DNA from: Polyporus tsugae
Taxonomy: Eukaryota > Basidiomycota > Agaricomycetes > Polyporales > Polyporaceae
DNA: 64,000 nt
Direction of reading: 5' to 3'
Assembly (NCBI GenBank): GCA_024305745.1
Contig: JAHRBS010000010.1
Location: 3,541,501-3,605,500, forward strand
The translations under genes and the position numbers were made by a program. Below are positions 31,560 to 43,390 of the stretch, one piece after another. A model generated the notes under the pieces. It worked only from the letters and a program-made list of their open reading frames with translations, made no database searches and was not told the DNA's origin. Position 1 is the stretch's first letter; each line of letters starts with the position of its first letter.

Positions 31560-32589
31560 GTCTGTCAGGACAGTTCCTGGCCTGGTGCCCTACCTTGTGA
31601 TATATGAAACATAAGTTTTGTTGCATATGTTGTGAGCGCTCTTCTACCGTTATCTTGTTTATATCAGCAGAGGCGCTGGTGTTGGGCTTTGCAGCATGCT
31701 CAAGCTGATTTTGTCATACTTTTGTTTGTGTGATCGGGCATTGGGCTCAATGACTTCTAAGGCTTGCATCAATTTGTCAATTGATGAGGTCTGCTTTGTA
31801 GATGTCTGTGGCTCGTCCGATCTAGTCGATGATGGTCTTTGGAGCTAGGTATGAGGTTGAGATCTTTTGTCGTAGCCATGCGGATAGTGCATTCTAGTAG
31901 TACACCAGTCTGGCCAGGGGGTCTGCGACTCAACTCTTTCTAATGAGTTCATTGTAGCATCCATTGAACTTGTGGATAGTTGGGTGGTCAGAGAGTTGGA
32001 GTTTTCCCAGCAATAGGAGGGCATTATTGGCTTCATGAAGTGGAGAAAACACCAGTCTGAATTTGGCTTTAAATTCTGCCCATGTGGTGGCTCCTGGGTG
32101 CCTTTGTATTTTGTTGATCTTGTTTTTGACCCAATATTGCACAGTATCTCCTCTGATGTAGGATAGGGCCATCGTGATCCATGCGTGGTTGGTGTTGTAC
32201 TTCCTGGGATCACCCATAAAGAGAAGGAAGAGTTGGTCAAGAAATTTATGGGATTTAGATCAATCTCCAGAAAAGATGTCAGGGGCTTTAATCTTGACTT
32301 TTCCTCCTGCCATTTGAGGAATGGGGACTGCATTGAACTGCAGTCCGCCAGGTCCTCCTGGTCCTCCTGGTCCTCTAGCTCTGGGAGGGCCTCCAGGTCC
32401 TCCAGGTCCTCGTCCTGGTCTCTTGGGTTCAGGATATCCTCCTCCTCCTAGTAGACCTCTGGATTTCACTGTGCACCCAGAAAGTGGTGACCAGGCCGAG
32501 GTTGATTGGTGAAAAGCCGACTTCACCAGCGAAGATGGGGGTTTATGAGTGGGTGGTGATCGCAGTAGTGATCGTCCCAGATACCGCAT
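31560..32589 (-). pseudogene. gag: gypsy-2 gag
   Basis: A Gly/Pro-rich start RGPGGPGGPGGLQFNAV at about 32330 precedes the capsid segment DPRKYNTNHAWITMALSYIRG...WAEFKAKFRLVFSPLHEANNA at 31930-32217, a typical gypsy Gag. A degenerate zinc knuckle, CFIYHKVGHQARNC (second Cys replaced by Tyr), lies near 31600. Frameshifts join the pieces. Confidence 0.8.
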
Positions 32590-34033
32590 CTACCAGGAAA
32601 GTTGGTAGATTGTTAGTGCCAGGCTACCGCCCGTTACAAGCTCATCGTCCCAAGGTTACATTTGCCTGCCCTAAACACGGGTGTTAATGCGGTGCTTGTT
32701 GTGACCGTCTCTTCCTCCATGACAACACCGTCTACCTCAAATTTCTTACATGCTTCTCTTCATCTATCCTGCACTCATTCGCACTCATCTGGGTTTTCTG
32801 TCTGCTCTGCTGTGCCCTCTTTTTCTGATGGACTTGTTGTAGACTGCCTGTGTAAACTTACCTGATGGTACAGGCTCTGAAACTTACTCAGCTGGGTGGC
32901 TGTTCACCAGACAAAGACCTGCAAGGTGCAGGTCGAGTAATGTGAGTTGACTCTGCGTCTAAGTGTACTGGGTGCAATGTCAGCTCACATTGCATTCCCA
33001 CTGTGACCATTGCTGCAAACCACGGAGCCAAGGGACCTGGAGGGCCGTCGAGATCACTCACCACCATTGGCCAGAAAAAGTACGTACATCCTCAACTCCT
33101 GTTTTTGGTTATTCTCTATGATGAGTGGTTATCACACATTGAGCTTCCTTGGAGCGGGGCCTTGGGTACCCTTTTGTGAACCATACTTTACCCAAGTACT
33201 ACCTCTGCACAGACAAGGTCAGTGCGCTCGTGAATGACAAAACTTGCCTCATAAACCACTGGCACTGCTATCTGTGGCTGCAATGTTAACATCTGTGACA
33301 TCCACACATCCACATTTGCGACATCCACACCAACAACGAGTATGCCACCCGGTTCAACAAGGAGCACCTCGTGCAGGAGCTCAAAGACTGTCGGATGCAA
33401 GTACATCTGTGTCGAGGCTCCATGTAAGTCCATCCTTTTCTCTCTCCTGTCCCTCTCCTCCTTGCATTTTGCTGACAGCTGGGTGCATTTCTAGATAACA
33501 GAAGGCACTGCCCAGGCCTGGCTCCCACAGCGATGACATCAGAGTGCGAGAGCAACAGGGGTGGTCAACTTGCCCCTTCAACTGTCTCTGCTCTCGTCCT
33601 CCTGCAGCGATGGTGTCGACCGCTCCACCCGCACCAACCTGATTGGCAACTGCCCTGGGTTACCTCCAGAAGTGAGGGGGTGGGAAGAGCAACTCCAATG
33701 GCTTACGTTACGGTATTGGGGACCTCTGTAGTGCACTACTCTGTTGTGATGTGTCGTATATAGCAATATAATTAGTTTGCTAGTACAAATAATGAACAGG
33801 CAATGCTAGTATACACGTGCAGATGATAATACCGAAGAATAGTAGGGAAACCTACCACCTTTCTGTTTTTCACCATATGGTGAATATCGAGAAAATCCAG
33901 CTGACTTTCAACTGAAATATCACTAGCATTCAGGGCAGAAATCATCCGGCACTCAAATGGCAAAACAAGTGACTATGTCCCGATTGCATCATAGTTTTCC
34001 ACCATTTCTGCATGGTGATTGATCTGTCACTTT
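32590..34033 (+). other. Unassigned insert between gypsy-2 5' ORF and gag, with plus-strand exon-like pieces
   Basis: No gypsy motif on the minus strand. On the plus strand, ICDIHTNNEYATRFNKEHLV..LKDCRMQ (about 33310-33400) ends at a GTAAGT donor near 33425. A pyrimidine-rich tract and TTTCTAG acceptor near 33494 follow, then more open sequence. This looks like a captured or duplicated host gene fragment with an intron, now broken by stops. I cannot name the gene. Confidence 0.35.
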
Positions 34034-35820
34034 TCATCTGGACTCGGGCGTACAGTGTTTGTCTTGAGGTTCCTCGTCTTCGGGTTCCTCCTCTGGCCTT
34101 TTCCCCTTGTCTCCTGAGGTGTTTCCAGATGTTCCAGCCCCCAGTGTTCTGGGAATGGGTTTGACCCATTGTGCAAGGGTCAATCCATAGGCTGTGCTAG
34201 CACTGTTGGCAGGTGTGACTTCTGGTCTTTCTGGGAAGAGTTCCTCAATGTGAGCAGTGTTGACAAGGAGATATACAATAGTTTGCCTGTCTGCATCACT
34301 GGGGTTGTCATGTATGGTGGCGACATCCTCAGCCTTCTCTCTGTTGGGGTCCCATGAGCCTGTGTATTCTCCTCCTTTGAACAAGAATGCATATCTGGCA
34401 ACACGGGTTTGGACATAGTCATGTCCCATGTCCATCAGTGTGGCTTCTGGTTCTGATGAGTGTTTGGAGGTTGGACTATGGTTTGTTGCTGGTGATTCGG
34501 GTAACTGTTGTTCTTTTGGAATGGTTATCACTTCAGGTGTTTCTGGTGTCTGTTCTTCTGGCGAGGTTGTTTGCTTTGTCACTTCTGGAGTGACTGGAGG
34601 TAGTGTCTTGGTTACAAGTTTTAGTGAAGGGATTCGGCTCATTGATGTGATTGGGCTGCCTGTGGGTGTCCTTGGCGCAGCTTTGACAGCTTTGAATCTC
34701 TTGTATGTGAACACAGTTTTGATGATTTTTTCCTGTTTAAGTGTTGTTTGTACAAGTTTGCCCACATAGTCAATGCTATCTGCAATGTGTTGATATCTTT
34801 CTGGGCAAAGTTCATAGAAGCATGGTGTCCACCCTTGAGTTTCTTTGTGTTGATCTTGGTTCTTAGTTGTGTGATATGCATGTATCTTTCCTATGCACAA
34901 TAGTTCCATGCTAGACATACACTGCTTGGTTGGTTCATCTTCTGTGTAGGTTCAGAAGCTTCTTGGTGTCGAGGTATTTCTGGAGTGTAGTGAGGTTGTG
35001 TCAGAGTGTGGGGTCTGTTAGGTTGGTTGGGTTGAAGGTGTAGTTCTTGAAGTACCGAACTTGGTTTTTGATAAACTGTGCAAATGGATCTAGGAGTACG
35101 ACGTAAAGCAGCAGGATTTGAAATGCCCAGGTGTTGAATATAGCTTCAATCGCTTGGAGGTGATTGAGTGTGTTTCAAACTAGGTCTGAATCGTATTCTG
35201 GGTTGTTGCCTTGGATGTCTCTGAGGTTGCTGCGTACAATGGTAAATAGATCCCAGATGTGAACTGGTGTCTGCTATTTGAATCGAAAGAGGCCTTTTGT
35301 AGAGGTCTCACTATCGGCTTTCATGGATGGTTCTGTTGAATGGGTACTTCCGGAGTCTATTTTTTTTGACTGGGAGTACTATTCCTGACTTGTGAATGAC
35401 ATCTTCCTTGGCTTGTGATAGTCTGACTTCTTGCCAAAGGGGACTTGGTCTGAGTACTTGGGGTTGTGTTGTGCTGGACGAGGGTGTTTCTATCAAGGAA
35501 AATCTTTCTCCTTGTAGTATACCACTACTCAGTTGGGGGTTTCTCAGTCAAAGTGGTGGTGTGTCTGGTAGGACTGTTTGTGGTCCTCTGCGTCTGGGGT
35601 CTTTGGGTGGTGGCATCAGCGGCCTAACTGTTTCTTCTTCCATTGTCCTGAACGGATGTGTGATGGTCAGACGGACTCTCTGAGTCACTTCTGGCTGGCT
35701 AGTGTAGCGTGGAAAGTTTGTGAAAATATTGGTTGGAGGTCTTTCACAGTTGTGGAAGAGCTTTCTATTGATCCAATCAATTTTTGCTGGTGGGTTCGCC
35801 GTGATAGCTTATATGCCTAA
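34034..35820 (-). pseudogene. Large unknown ORF upstream of gag in gypsy-2
   Basis: The best-preserved part (34034-34918, 294 codons from MSSMELLCIGKIHAYHTT) contains YELCPERYQHIADSIDYVGKL, a Pro/Thr/Glu-rich middle and an acidic RPEEEPEDEEPQDK end. Further open segments continue upstream on the same strand to about 35820 (for example PLWQEVRLSQAKEDVIHK near 35420), separated by stops. Together they suggest a protein of perhaps 500-600 residues before gag. No recognised domain. gypsy-1 also has extra ORFs at this position, but I see no similarity between them. Confidence 0.45.
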
Positions 35821-36056
35821 ATGTCCTTCTATTCTGTCGTAAGTCAATCTGTTGACTTATTGACCTTCTTGAACTTCCGTGTTTAAGGCTGTGCTGGTTC
35901 CTATGCAGTAACTTCCTCACTTGTCAAAGTCTGGAGGTTACTTTCCAGCATAGGTCTGGACTTCACTACTAGCACTAGGCTATAGTGACAGTCATCGGTT
36001 GTGTGTTGTGGGTTCTCTGTACCTGAAGAGGTAGAGCATAAAAGTTTTTAGTCTAA

Positions 36057-36532
36057 TGTTACATCTCAACTATCAAACTCCTTAGTTCAATAAGTTCAGA
36101 CATTTAGACCAAGAACTAGTTGTCAACTAGAGGTTGGATACTAGAGCGAGGAGCTCTAGGAGACGTAGGATATATAGGAAGATTGCCACCAGGGCGATCT
36201 TATAGAATACACAAGAGACTGAAAACTGGGGGTCACTACTGAGGTGTTGCCCCTTATATACATGAGTGGATGCTGCAGTCTCTAAACTACTGGCTGCAGA
36301 CTGTCTCTGGGTTACGGACTACGGACTGTAGGCTGTAGGCTGCAGACTACAGGCTGCGGACTGCGGGAGGAGAGTGGGGAGCCAGTAGAGCTCAGTTTGT
36401 CCGCCGCTGTGGAGTGGAAGGGATGGGTTAGCTTCGGAGATACATGCACCAGTGAATAGGTTGTCGCTTGGCGAGCTAGGAGCAGTGAGGTAGTAAGAGA
36501 CATTGGGCCTGGCTGGGTATGTGATCATAACA
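36057..36532 (-). repeat. 5' LTR of gypsy-2
   Basis: 476 bp, TGTTACATCTCAAC...GATCATAACA on the plus strand, homologous to 19306-19784. It includes a GGACTACGGACTGTAGGCTG tandem-like stretch near 36310-36360. Confidence 0.93.
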
Positions 36533-37752
36533 GACCCGAGATACCACCCTGAGGGGTGGTTGGTGTTTCAGCAGTTTGCCTGAATGCCCCCTGATGATCA
36601 TAATAGTGGCATCGCCAATGGCATACCACCACCACATCACCTCACCGGAATGAAGATAGATGTAGGCTACTATGCCATCCCCTGGGTTACAGTTCTACAA
36701 AAATGTGAAAACATGTCATGATGCGAAGCAACATGGGGACCTTTACTTTCTGCGATATCTTAACACTGAACGGGCATTGGGGGAGGGAGGTCCATCATCA
36801 TGGCCCGCTCAGACAGAGCCTCTGACGAAAACCTGATGAAGGAGGACTTCGAAGTCAATGCAGCAGCGAAGGTGGCCGGGTTTGTCTGGGCGGATAAACG
36901 ACCCACCATTATCCTCGTCTGATGCAGCAGCAGTGACGCTGACCTGAACACGCCCTGACTGCACTACTCCGGATCCGGTCCACCGCACCTACATCCGTAC
37001 CTTCACCCGTAGTACCCAATGCTGGTATACTCTTCCGACCCTTCCCTCCAGACAACTCGGTAGGCAGTGTATGTCACTGTCCAGGAAGGGTCGTGGCAGG
37101 CCTAGGATCAAGGACAAGATAAAGTCTGACCACCGACGCCAGGTAAGTACTACTGATTAAAATACGCGATCAGCCCAAAATATCAACGCAGCTCATACTC
37201 GGAAAGAGCGCACGCACCCATCGCAAAACACCTCGCGGTCGATAGTAATGTTAATGAGACGCGAACGCGGATGGGTTCCTCCTCGTCTCTTCAAGGAGCC
37301 AAGCTTAAGGTCCTCGTCGACCGGCTGTAGCTGTAGCATGCGACCTACCTTGTGCGACCATCATCATCAACGCCAGCGCTTTTCCCTCCGACTGCGACAG
37401 TTACGTTCGTGCTGCCAATGACTGGTGTAAGGATATTGCCCATTGCACATTGGGTCACAAACGGAAGTCTGGGGGGGGGGGGGGGGAAGACTCGAGATGG
37501 AGATACATGACGGGGGAGGTGGATGACCGACGTGCTCGTGAGTCGTGGATCGTGAATCATGAAGGAATGCATATCGATATCTTACAGCCGCTCGTCAGTT
37601 GCCAACAGCCGTCCTGTCCTGTCCTGTCCTGTCCTTTCCTTCCACTCGCGCAATGTCCAGTTCCAGTTCCAGGTCCCAGGTCCGGTCGATCGTCAAGAAG
37701 CAGAAACATCAAGTCAAGGCGAAGCCCGTCCACGGCCCCATCTTTCTCTCTT
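36533..37752. other. Intergenic between gypsy-2 and P450
   Basis: No gene recognised. A short plus-strand frame near 36800 (MARSDRASDENLMKEDFEVN) may be an exon relic. A 16-base poly-G run is at 37471-37486, and TGTCC(T) repeats lie near 37612. Confidence 0.45.
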
Positions 37753-40146
37753 TCAGCTCGTCCCGCACCGCCGCTTGCGGAACAGGACCTGCGCCGTGTG
37801 CGACGGCAGGTCCGCGGGCCCGAAGCGCAGGTTCGCCGGGCGCTTGCCCTCCTCGGCGAACTTGACGTCGTAGTTGAGCACGAGGTACGCCATCATCGTC
37901 TTGAGCTCGTTCGCCGCGAAGAACCGGCCCGGGCTGCAGTGCGCGCCACGCCTCCGTCAGCCGTCGCCCACTATCAACGCAAACAAGGAGAAGGGGTAGG
38001 AGGGGGGGGGCAGGAGGGTACGGGGAAAGAAGGAAAAAGAAGAAGAAAATGCAAAAAGCACTCACCACGCGTGCCTCCCGTGCCCGAACGTGATAAAGTC
38101 GACCGACGTGTTCACGAGCTGGTGCTTCGTCGCCTCCGCGCTCCCGCCCTCGCGCAGGCGCGCGAACCGGAACGGGTCGAACACGCCCGGCGCCGTGTAC
38201 CGCGTGTCGTCGCTGTGCGCCGTGACCGCCGCGGCGGCGACGAGCGTGCCCTTGGGGATCCGCGTCCCGTCCGAGAGCGTCACGTCCTTCACCGCCTTGC
38301 GGAACAGGTTCACTGCGGCGCGGTCAGGTGCGGTCAGGTGGGTTGGGGGGGGAGAGATGTAAACACGCGATCGTTAGCATCCGAATCTAAGATGTTTTAA
38401 TTTGGAGGGGGAAGTGAAAACGCTGCGCACGCGAAGGCTGCGCGCGCAGAGCGGTTGGTTATTTCGGGGGAGGGAGTGGGGGGCACTCACGGAGGGCACC
38501 GTCGGCGAGGCGCATCGACTCCTTGAAGAAGCTGTCGAGCTTGCGCATCTTCCCGATCGACGCCTTGCTCCACCCCTCCGCGGCGACGACGCTCTCGACC
38601 TCCTCCCGGAGGGGGGCGATGTACTGGGTATATGCGGCAAGATTGTACAGCGCGTGCGTGAAAGCCTGCATCACCAATCAAGACGTCCCTTCTTCAGCCT
38701 TGCAGAAGAACGAAAAACAAAAAAATATACGCGTGCGTACCCCGCTGGACGTGTGGATCGCGCCAAAGTTGACGAGGAGCACCTTCTCGACGACGTTGTC
38801 GAAGGGGGTGCCTTTTGCGCGCGCCTCCTCGAGCAGCCACTGGAGCATGTCCCGCGGCTTGTTGTCCCAGTCCGGGCCGTGGGCGTCGAGCATGCGCTGC
38901 CGCTCCTGCAGCATCGGGATGACCATCGGCATTAGGACTGTCTTGTTCTTGGCCACCATGGGTATTGCCTTTGCAACTAATCTGCGGCCCGAACAGGGAA
39001 AGCGGTGAGCGGTTAGGCGGGAATTCGAGCGGAGAAGAGGAGGAATAAGCTACGCACGGTTTAAGGAAGTCGGGGAATAGGTTGATGATAAAGGAGGATA
39101 TGAAGACGTCGTTCGTGAAGTTGATAGCGACGTCGAGGTATTTTTTGTCCCGACCTACCCACAAACCCGAAGAAGCACATCAGGAACCTCACAGCACTCG
39201 CTGTATGCGCCGTCGTAGTAGCCAAAAGCGCAGTACTCACATTGCGGCAGACCAACGATGACCCGGTTGCTCGCCCGCGCGATAATCTTTTGCACGACCG
39301 GCCAGACCGTGACCGGGACCCATTCTGGCAACAGCGCCCCGGAGGAGCATCGCGGTCAGCTCAGGTGCGCTCCCACGTATTTGCGCAGAGCCAGAGCCTA
39401 GACGCGTACACACCATCCTCCTCGGCCAGTACGGGTATGTACTCCTGGAACGCGGCGCACACTTCGTCCAGGACGTCGGGGTAGACGACGGCGAGGTTGC
39501 GGGTGAGCTTGTCGCGCACGACGGCGACGTGGAACTGGTCGTCTATGCCCGGGCCGAGGGTGTGTCGGAGTTGCAGGACCTGTGTGCGGTGAGGGACGGG
39601 AGCGAAGCCGATCAGCTCCGAATGAATTGGTCGGAGATGCAGGTGGGGGGGAGGGGATGGGAAGGAATGGTTGTCCGAATGCCGTCGTGAGAAGTGGGAA
39701 ACTCACCTGGGTTGTGCCCTCCACAGAGGAAAGCTCGTCATCCGGACTCCGGCGGAGCTCATCGATGAGTTTGGGGCCGGTGAAGACTACGAGCCAGCCG
39801 TCCAGCATGGAGATTTTGAAGATGGTCCCGTAGAACTGCAGCATATATTCAGGATTTCGTGAGCGAACGAGACAGGACTGAACGCTGTGCGCGCACCTTC
39901 TTGTAGCCCTCCCGCAACATACCCTCGGTGTTAATGACATAGCGGAACGCGCCGAGGTACGATAGCAGGGGTGCGGAAGGCCCGATGGTTGGTATGGAGT
40001 ACAGCTGTTGGACAAATGGGTCAGAGAGAAGACAGTGCGACGATCTGAGAACGACTGACGGGATTAGAGCGTCGCTTAACGAAGTGCGCAACGAGGAAGA
40101 CCGCGGCTACTGCAGCGAAGAGCTGCCACGAATGCGCGTCGGACAT
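37753..40146 (-). CDS. Cytochrome P450 monooxygenase, ten exons
   Basis: Exons (minus): 40060-40146, 39897-40004, 39707-39835, 39414-39579, 39241-39324, 39058-39154, 38741-38981, 38491-38665, 38066-38312, 37753-37933; all phases join and give 504 residues. The N-terminal anchor is SWQLFAAVAAVFLVAHFVKRR, then the hinge YSIPTIGPSAPLLSYLG. The I-helix reads VNFGAIHTSSG (~295-304); ExxR is ESMR (353-356); PERF-like is FDPFRF; the haem loop is FGHGRHACPGRFFAANE, with Cys445 split by the last intron. The AIHTxS and CPGRFFAANE forms resemble fungal ent-kaurene-oxidase-like and basidiomycete CYP512/CYP5150-type enzymes of secondary metabolism or xenobiotic oxidation. The substrate is unknown. The protein is ER-membrane bound and needs CPR for electrons. 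Confidence 0.93.
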
Positions 40147-41181
40147 GTGAATTTTCGTTTGCCGAGCTGCACAGACGCGACGCGGGGATGCAAAGAAGCG
40201 ACGTCAATCTCGTTAGGTCACGCAACACGCGGAAATTACGGGGGGGAAGCACGGAGGCTCGGGGAGCGGGTGGAAGGTGGGAAAGGTGGTTCATCGGGAG
40301 CAGGGGACAGCGTTTATGTACGGACGCGAAGGAAGCGGAGGGTTGGGAACTGGGGCGTTTGGCGCGGTCATAAAACTGTAGGGTGCCAAGGAGGAATGTG
40401 TGGCAGGCGAAAGGAAAAACGCAACCGGACGCGGCCACGCAATGTGGCGCAGCAAACTCGGGGAATGGGAAGCGCATGGATAAATGGGGGAACGGTCATA
40501 CCTCGAGTCGTTAGCACGCCGCGCACGCTGTCATTCAACGCTTGGCTCGACGAAGCAGGTCCGGTTCCTTATGCGCGTCCCCGAGGTGACACGGCGAGGC
40601 GATCGTCGAGGAAAGGACCGATCAAGGGCGTCTCCTGTCGTTGCAGGCGAGGACAAAATTCGCCGTTGGAGTAGGAACTGACACTGGGGGTTGGAGGCGA
40701 AAATGGTCAGGCGAACGAGAGACAGGAGGAACGAGCCCAGCAGGGCGGCTGGGGGCGCGCGCGTGGAGGGAGGGAGCGCAGGGGACAGTTAGCAGGGCCT
40801 GGGAGAGAGTCGCGGAAGAAGAAGAGGGGAGGATGGGTGTGTGTGTTGGGGGCGCGAGATAAGTAACATGACCGGGAGATGTCGCCCGGCCATTTTCGCG
40901 CTCAAGAGTGTGGAGGGAGCAGGCAGCTGCAGCTGGTCACGGCAACCACTGGCCAAACCTCCCATCAGATACGCCATCAAATCCTTCTCACGCTCCCCGA
41001 TCATCCTCCCGATCGAGGCAGCGGAGCCAATCGCGACGCGTACACCCTGTGTGACAGAGAACATGTGAATGTGACACATGGTCCCTGGCGCGCGACGGTC
41101 AGGCACTCAGCCAGACTCAGCCAGCGACTCGTCCGCGAACCAACCGCGAACGGTGGCTAGTCCCCCCTCGGCCCCCCGCCC
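40147..41181. promoter_or_regulatory. Divergent intergenic region P450 / LARP7-like
   Basis: About 1 kb between two diverging start codons. It must contain both promoters. I see no convincing gene or specific operator. Confidence 0.45.
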
Positions 41182-43191
41182 ATGCTCCCTTTCGTCCCCA
41201 GGAAGGTGGCCCTCCGAGCGAGACCGTCCTTATCTCTTCCAGATCCTCCCGTCCCTGACCCATCCTCATCCTCCACTCAACCCCCCCACCCTCCTACCCC
41301 GGAACAAGTCTCACCCCCAGGCACAAACGCGAACAAGGGCAAAGGCAAAGGCAAGTCCGCCGACGGCCCCAGCGACCAAGACCTTGCCACACTCCTCACT
41401 CTCTCCCTCTCCGACCACGCCCTCTGGACCAACGTCGACCTCCGGCGCGCCGTCAGTGTCGCCGACGATGGGTGTACGTCCGTCCCCGTCATACCGGCAG
41501 TAATCGCTGATCTTCATCTAGGGATACCCCTCAGCATCCTCCTGCAACACTCGACGTACCTCCTTCACCTCTTTCCAAAGCCACCAGATAGCGCTCTTGT
41601 CAGGGCAATACGCGGACATGCGGAGGACGTGCTTGAAGTCCGCATGCGGGTGACCGCCCCCACCAAAGACACGTGGTCTGGCAAGGACTCGTCACTATCG
41701 AGGGATATCGAGGGAGGGTACGAAGTACGCCTCAAACACTGCCCTGACGCCCTCGCGCGTGTGCGCAATTCCGCACGGAACGAGTGGGAGGCACGCACGG
41801 TATACGTGGTACGCACCCTCTCTGTCTTGTCCTTATCCCCCACGCTCCCACCCCCCTCACACAAGAACCCCCTTCATGCCGCAGGAAAACGTGCCCCTCG
41901 CTCATCGCACCGTCCCGGGGGTATATCGCTTCGTCTCTCCCCTGCTTCCCATTCCCACCCCATGTTCCCCGCCCTCCAGCACAGGCACACCCCAACCAAA
42001 CCGCATCCAAACGATAACCCTCCCACCCCACCACCTCGACCAACCGAGCGCCCCTCCCAAATGTAAAGGCTTCGCGCTTGTCACGTTTGCCTCCGCAGCG
42101 GACGCCACACGTCTCGCCGCCGACTGGCCCTGGCTCCCCCGTCGCGCATCCGTGTTTCACGAAGGCGAAGCCGACGAAAATAAAAAGGACGCAGAAGAAG
42201 ACGCAGTCAAGTTCGGCTTCCGCGCGCTGCCCAAGGCACGCTGGGACGCCCTGAAAGAAGAGTACCTCGAGCACCGCCAGAGGCTGCTCGACGAGATCGC
42301 CCGCGCGGACGTGGAGCACCCCCACGCTCGCCCTCATTCTCACCGCAACGCAGCGCCCCCCCCGGGACCCCACCCCGAATACGAAGAGCGCGCCGAACCC
42401 GCCTCCGCCCCGACTCGGAAACGAGAACCAACAGTGCCGCCGCCGCCGCCGCCGACACTCGGGCTCTCCGCGCCCTACCCGCCCGGCTGCCTCGTCTTCG
42501 TCCGGAACGTGCACCCCGAGACGAACAAGACGACGCTCAAGGCCCTCCTCGCCGCGCACGCCCCGCCCGCCGCCGCCGCGCTCGACTACGTCGACTACTC
42601 CAAGGGCATGGCCTCGGTCCGTCTCTCCTCTCCCGCTCTTCCTTCTCGTCCCCCCCTCTTCTCTTTTGTCTTTGTCTTTGTCTTTGTCTTTGTGCGCTGA
42701 CACGATCCATTGCTTCGCCGCAGTGCCACGTCCGCGTGTCGAGCCCCGCACACGCCCGCGCGCTCGTCGCCGCGTTCGCCGACCGGGACCGCCCGCGCGT
42801 GCAGACGCACGGGCTCGACGGCGCGGGCTCTACTAGTACTCCGCACCCTTCGCCCCCTTCACCCCCGTCGCCGTCGCCGTCGCCGTCCGCCGCTAATTCA
42901 GTCCCGGACCCAGACGCGAACGCAAACGCGAGCTCGAGGCCGATCACGGCCGAGCTCGTGGACGGAGAGCGGGAGGCGTTGTATTGGAACAAGGTGCCTG
43001 AGAAGGTCCGGCGCGAGGCCGTCCGGAAGGCCGTCGTCCAGTCCCGAGCGTCCGCGTCGGCGGGCGGGGTTGTGGACGTGAACGTGGACGTGGAGATGGC
43101 GGAGGGGGAGGAGGAAGGTGGTGGTCGACTGGGAGGGGAGGGGGCTAAGAGGGAGGGCAAGCGGCCGAGGAAGCGCAGGCGGAAGGCTTGA
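41182..43191 (+). CDS. LARP7-like La-related RNA-binding protein
   Basis: Exons 41182-41473, 41522-41808, 41885-42616 and 42724-43191; 592 residues, phases consistent. The La motif is SLSDHALWTNVDLRRAV...DDGWIPLSILL (~66-110); using the GTACGT donor at 41474 restores the Trp of the family's GWVPL block. RRM1 starts TVYVENVP (~190) and continues at KGFALVTFASAADA. The C-terminal xRRM reads GCLVFVRNVHPE (~395), LDYVDYSKGMASCHVRV and ALYWNKVPEKVRREAV (~522), matching the extended helix of LARP7/p65/Pof8. The tail ends KRPRKRRRKA (nuclear signal). Relatives bind the 3' U-tail and stem of telomerase or 7SK RNA; in a fungus a Pof8-like telomerase RNA role is the natural inference. Confidence 0.85.
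42664..42695. repeat. TTTGTC hexamer repeat in LARP7-like intron 3
   Basis: About five tandem copies of TTTGTC in the 107-bp intron 42617-42723. Confidence 0.8.
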
Positions 43192-43390
43192 ACGCATCGT
43201 TACAGTACACCACTTATCGCATTGGCAGACGTGGTCTGAAAGTACGGTACGAGACTCGTATGTTGTCCTCCTAGATAATGGCATAATGCAGCTGTCCTCC
43301 CAGTCAAGCAGGGGCGACAGCTATAGCCCTATGCATACTGTACCACACCCGGACACGTACCAATGCCGAAGAGCACCAAGGTTAACGTTA

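Larger units (their letters stand above)
19306..36532 (-). mobile_element. Decayed Ty3/gypsy element (gypsy-2) carrying nested insertions
   Basis: LTRs at 36057-36532 (5') and 19306-19784 (3') enclose a minus-strand order of unknown 5' ORF, gag, protease, reverse transcriptase, RNase H and integrase zinc finger. A copia element and other DNA interrupt it. A purine tract precedes the 3' LTR on the minus strand. LTR differences in the first 60 bases are six, all transitions, so it is older than gypsy-1 and copia-1. The 5-bp flanks (CCCCA and GACCC) do not match, and the integrase core is missing, so the block has been rearranged since insertion. Confidence 0.85.

Noticed and set aside
37450..38400. 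316-codon plus-strand open frame
   Set aside because: It is antisense to the P450 exons and introns; composition is Arg/Ala-rich as expected from the reverse of GC-rich coding DNA.
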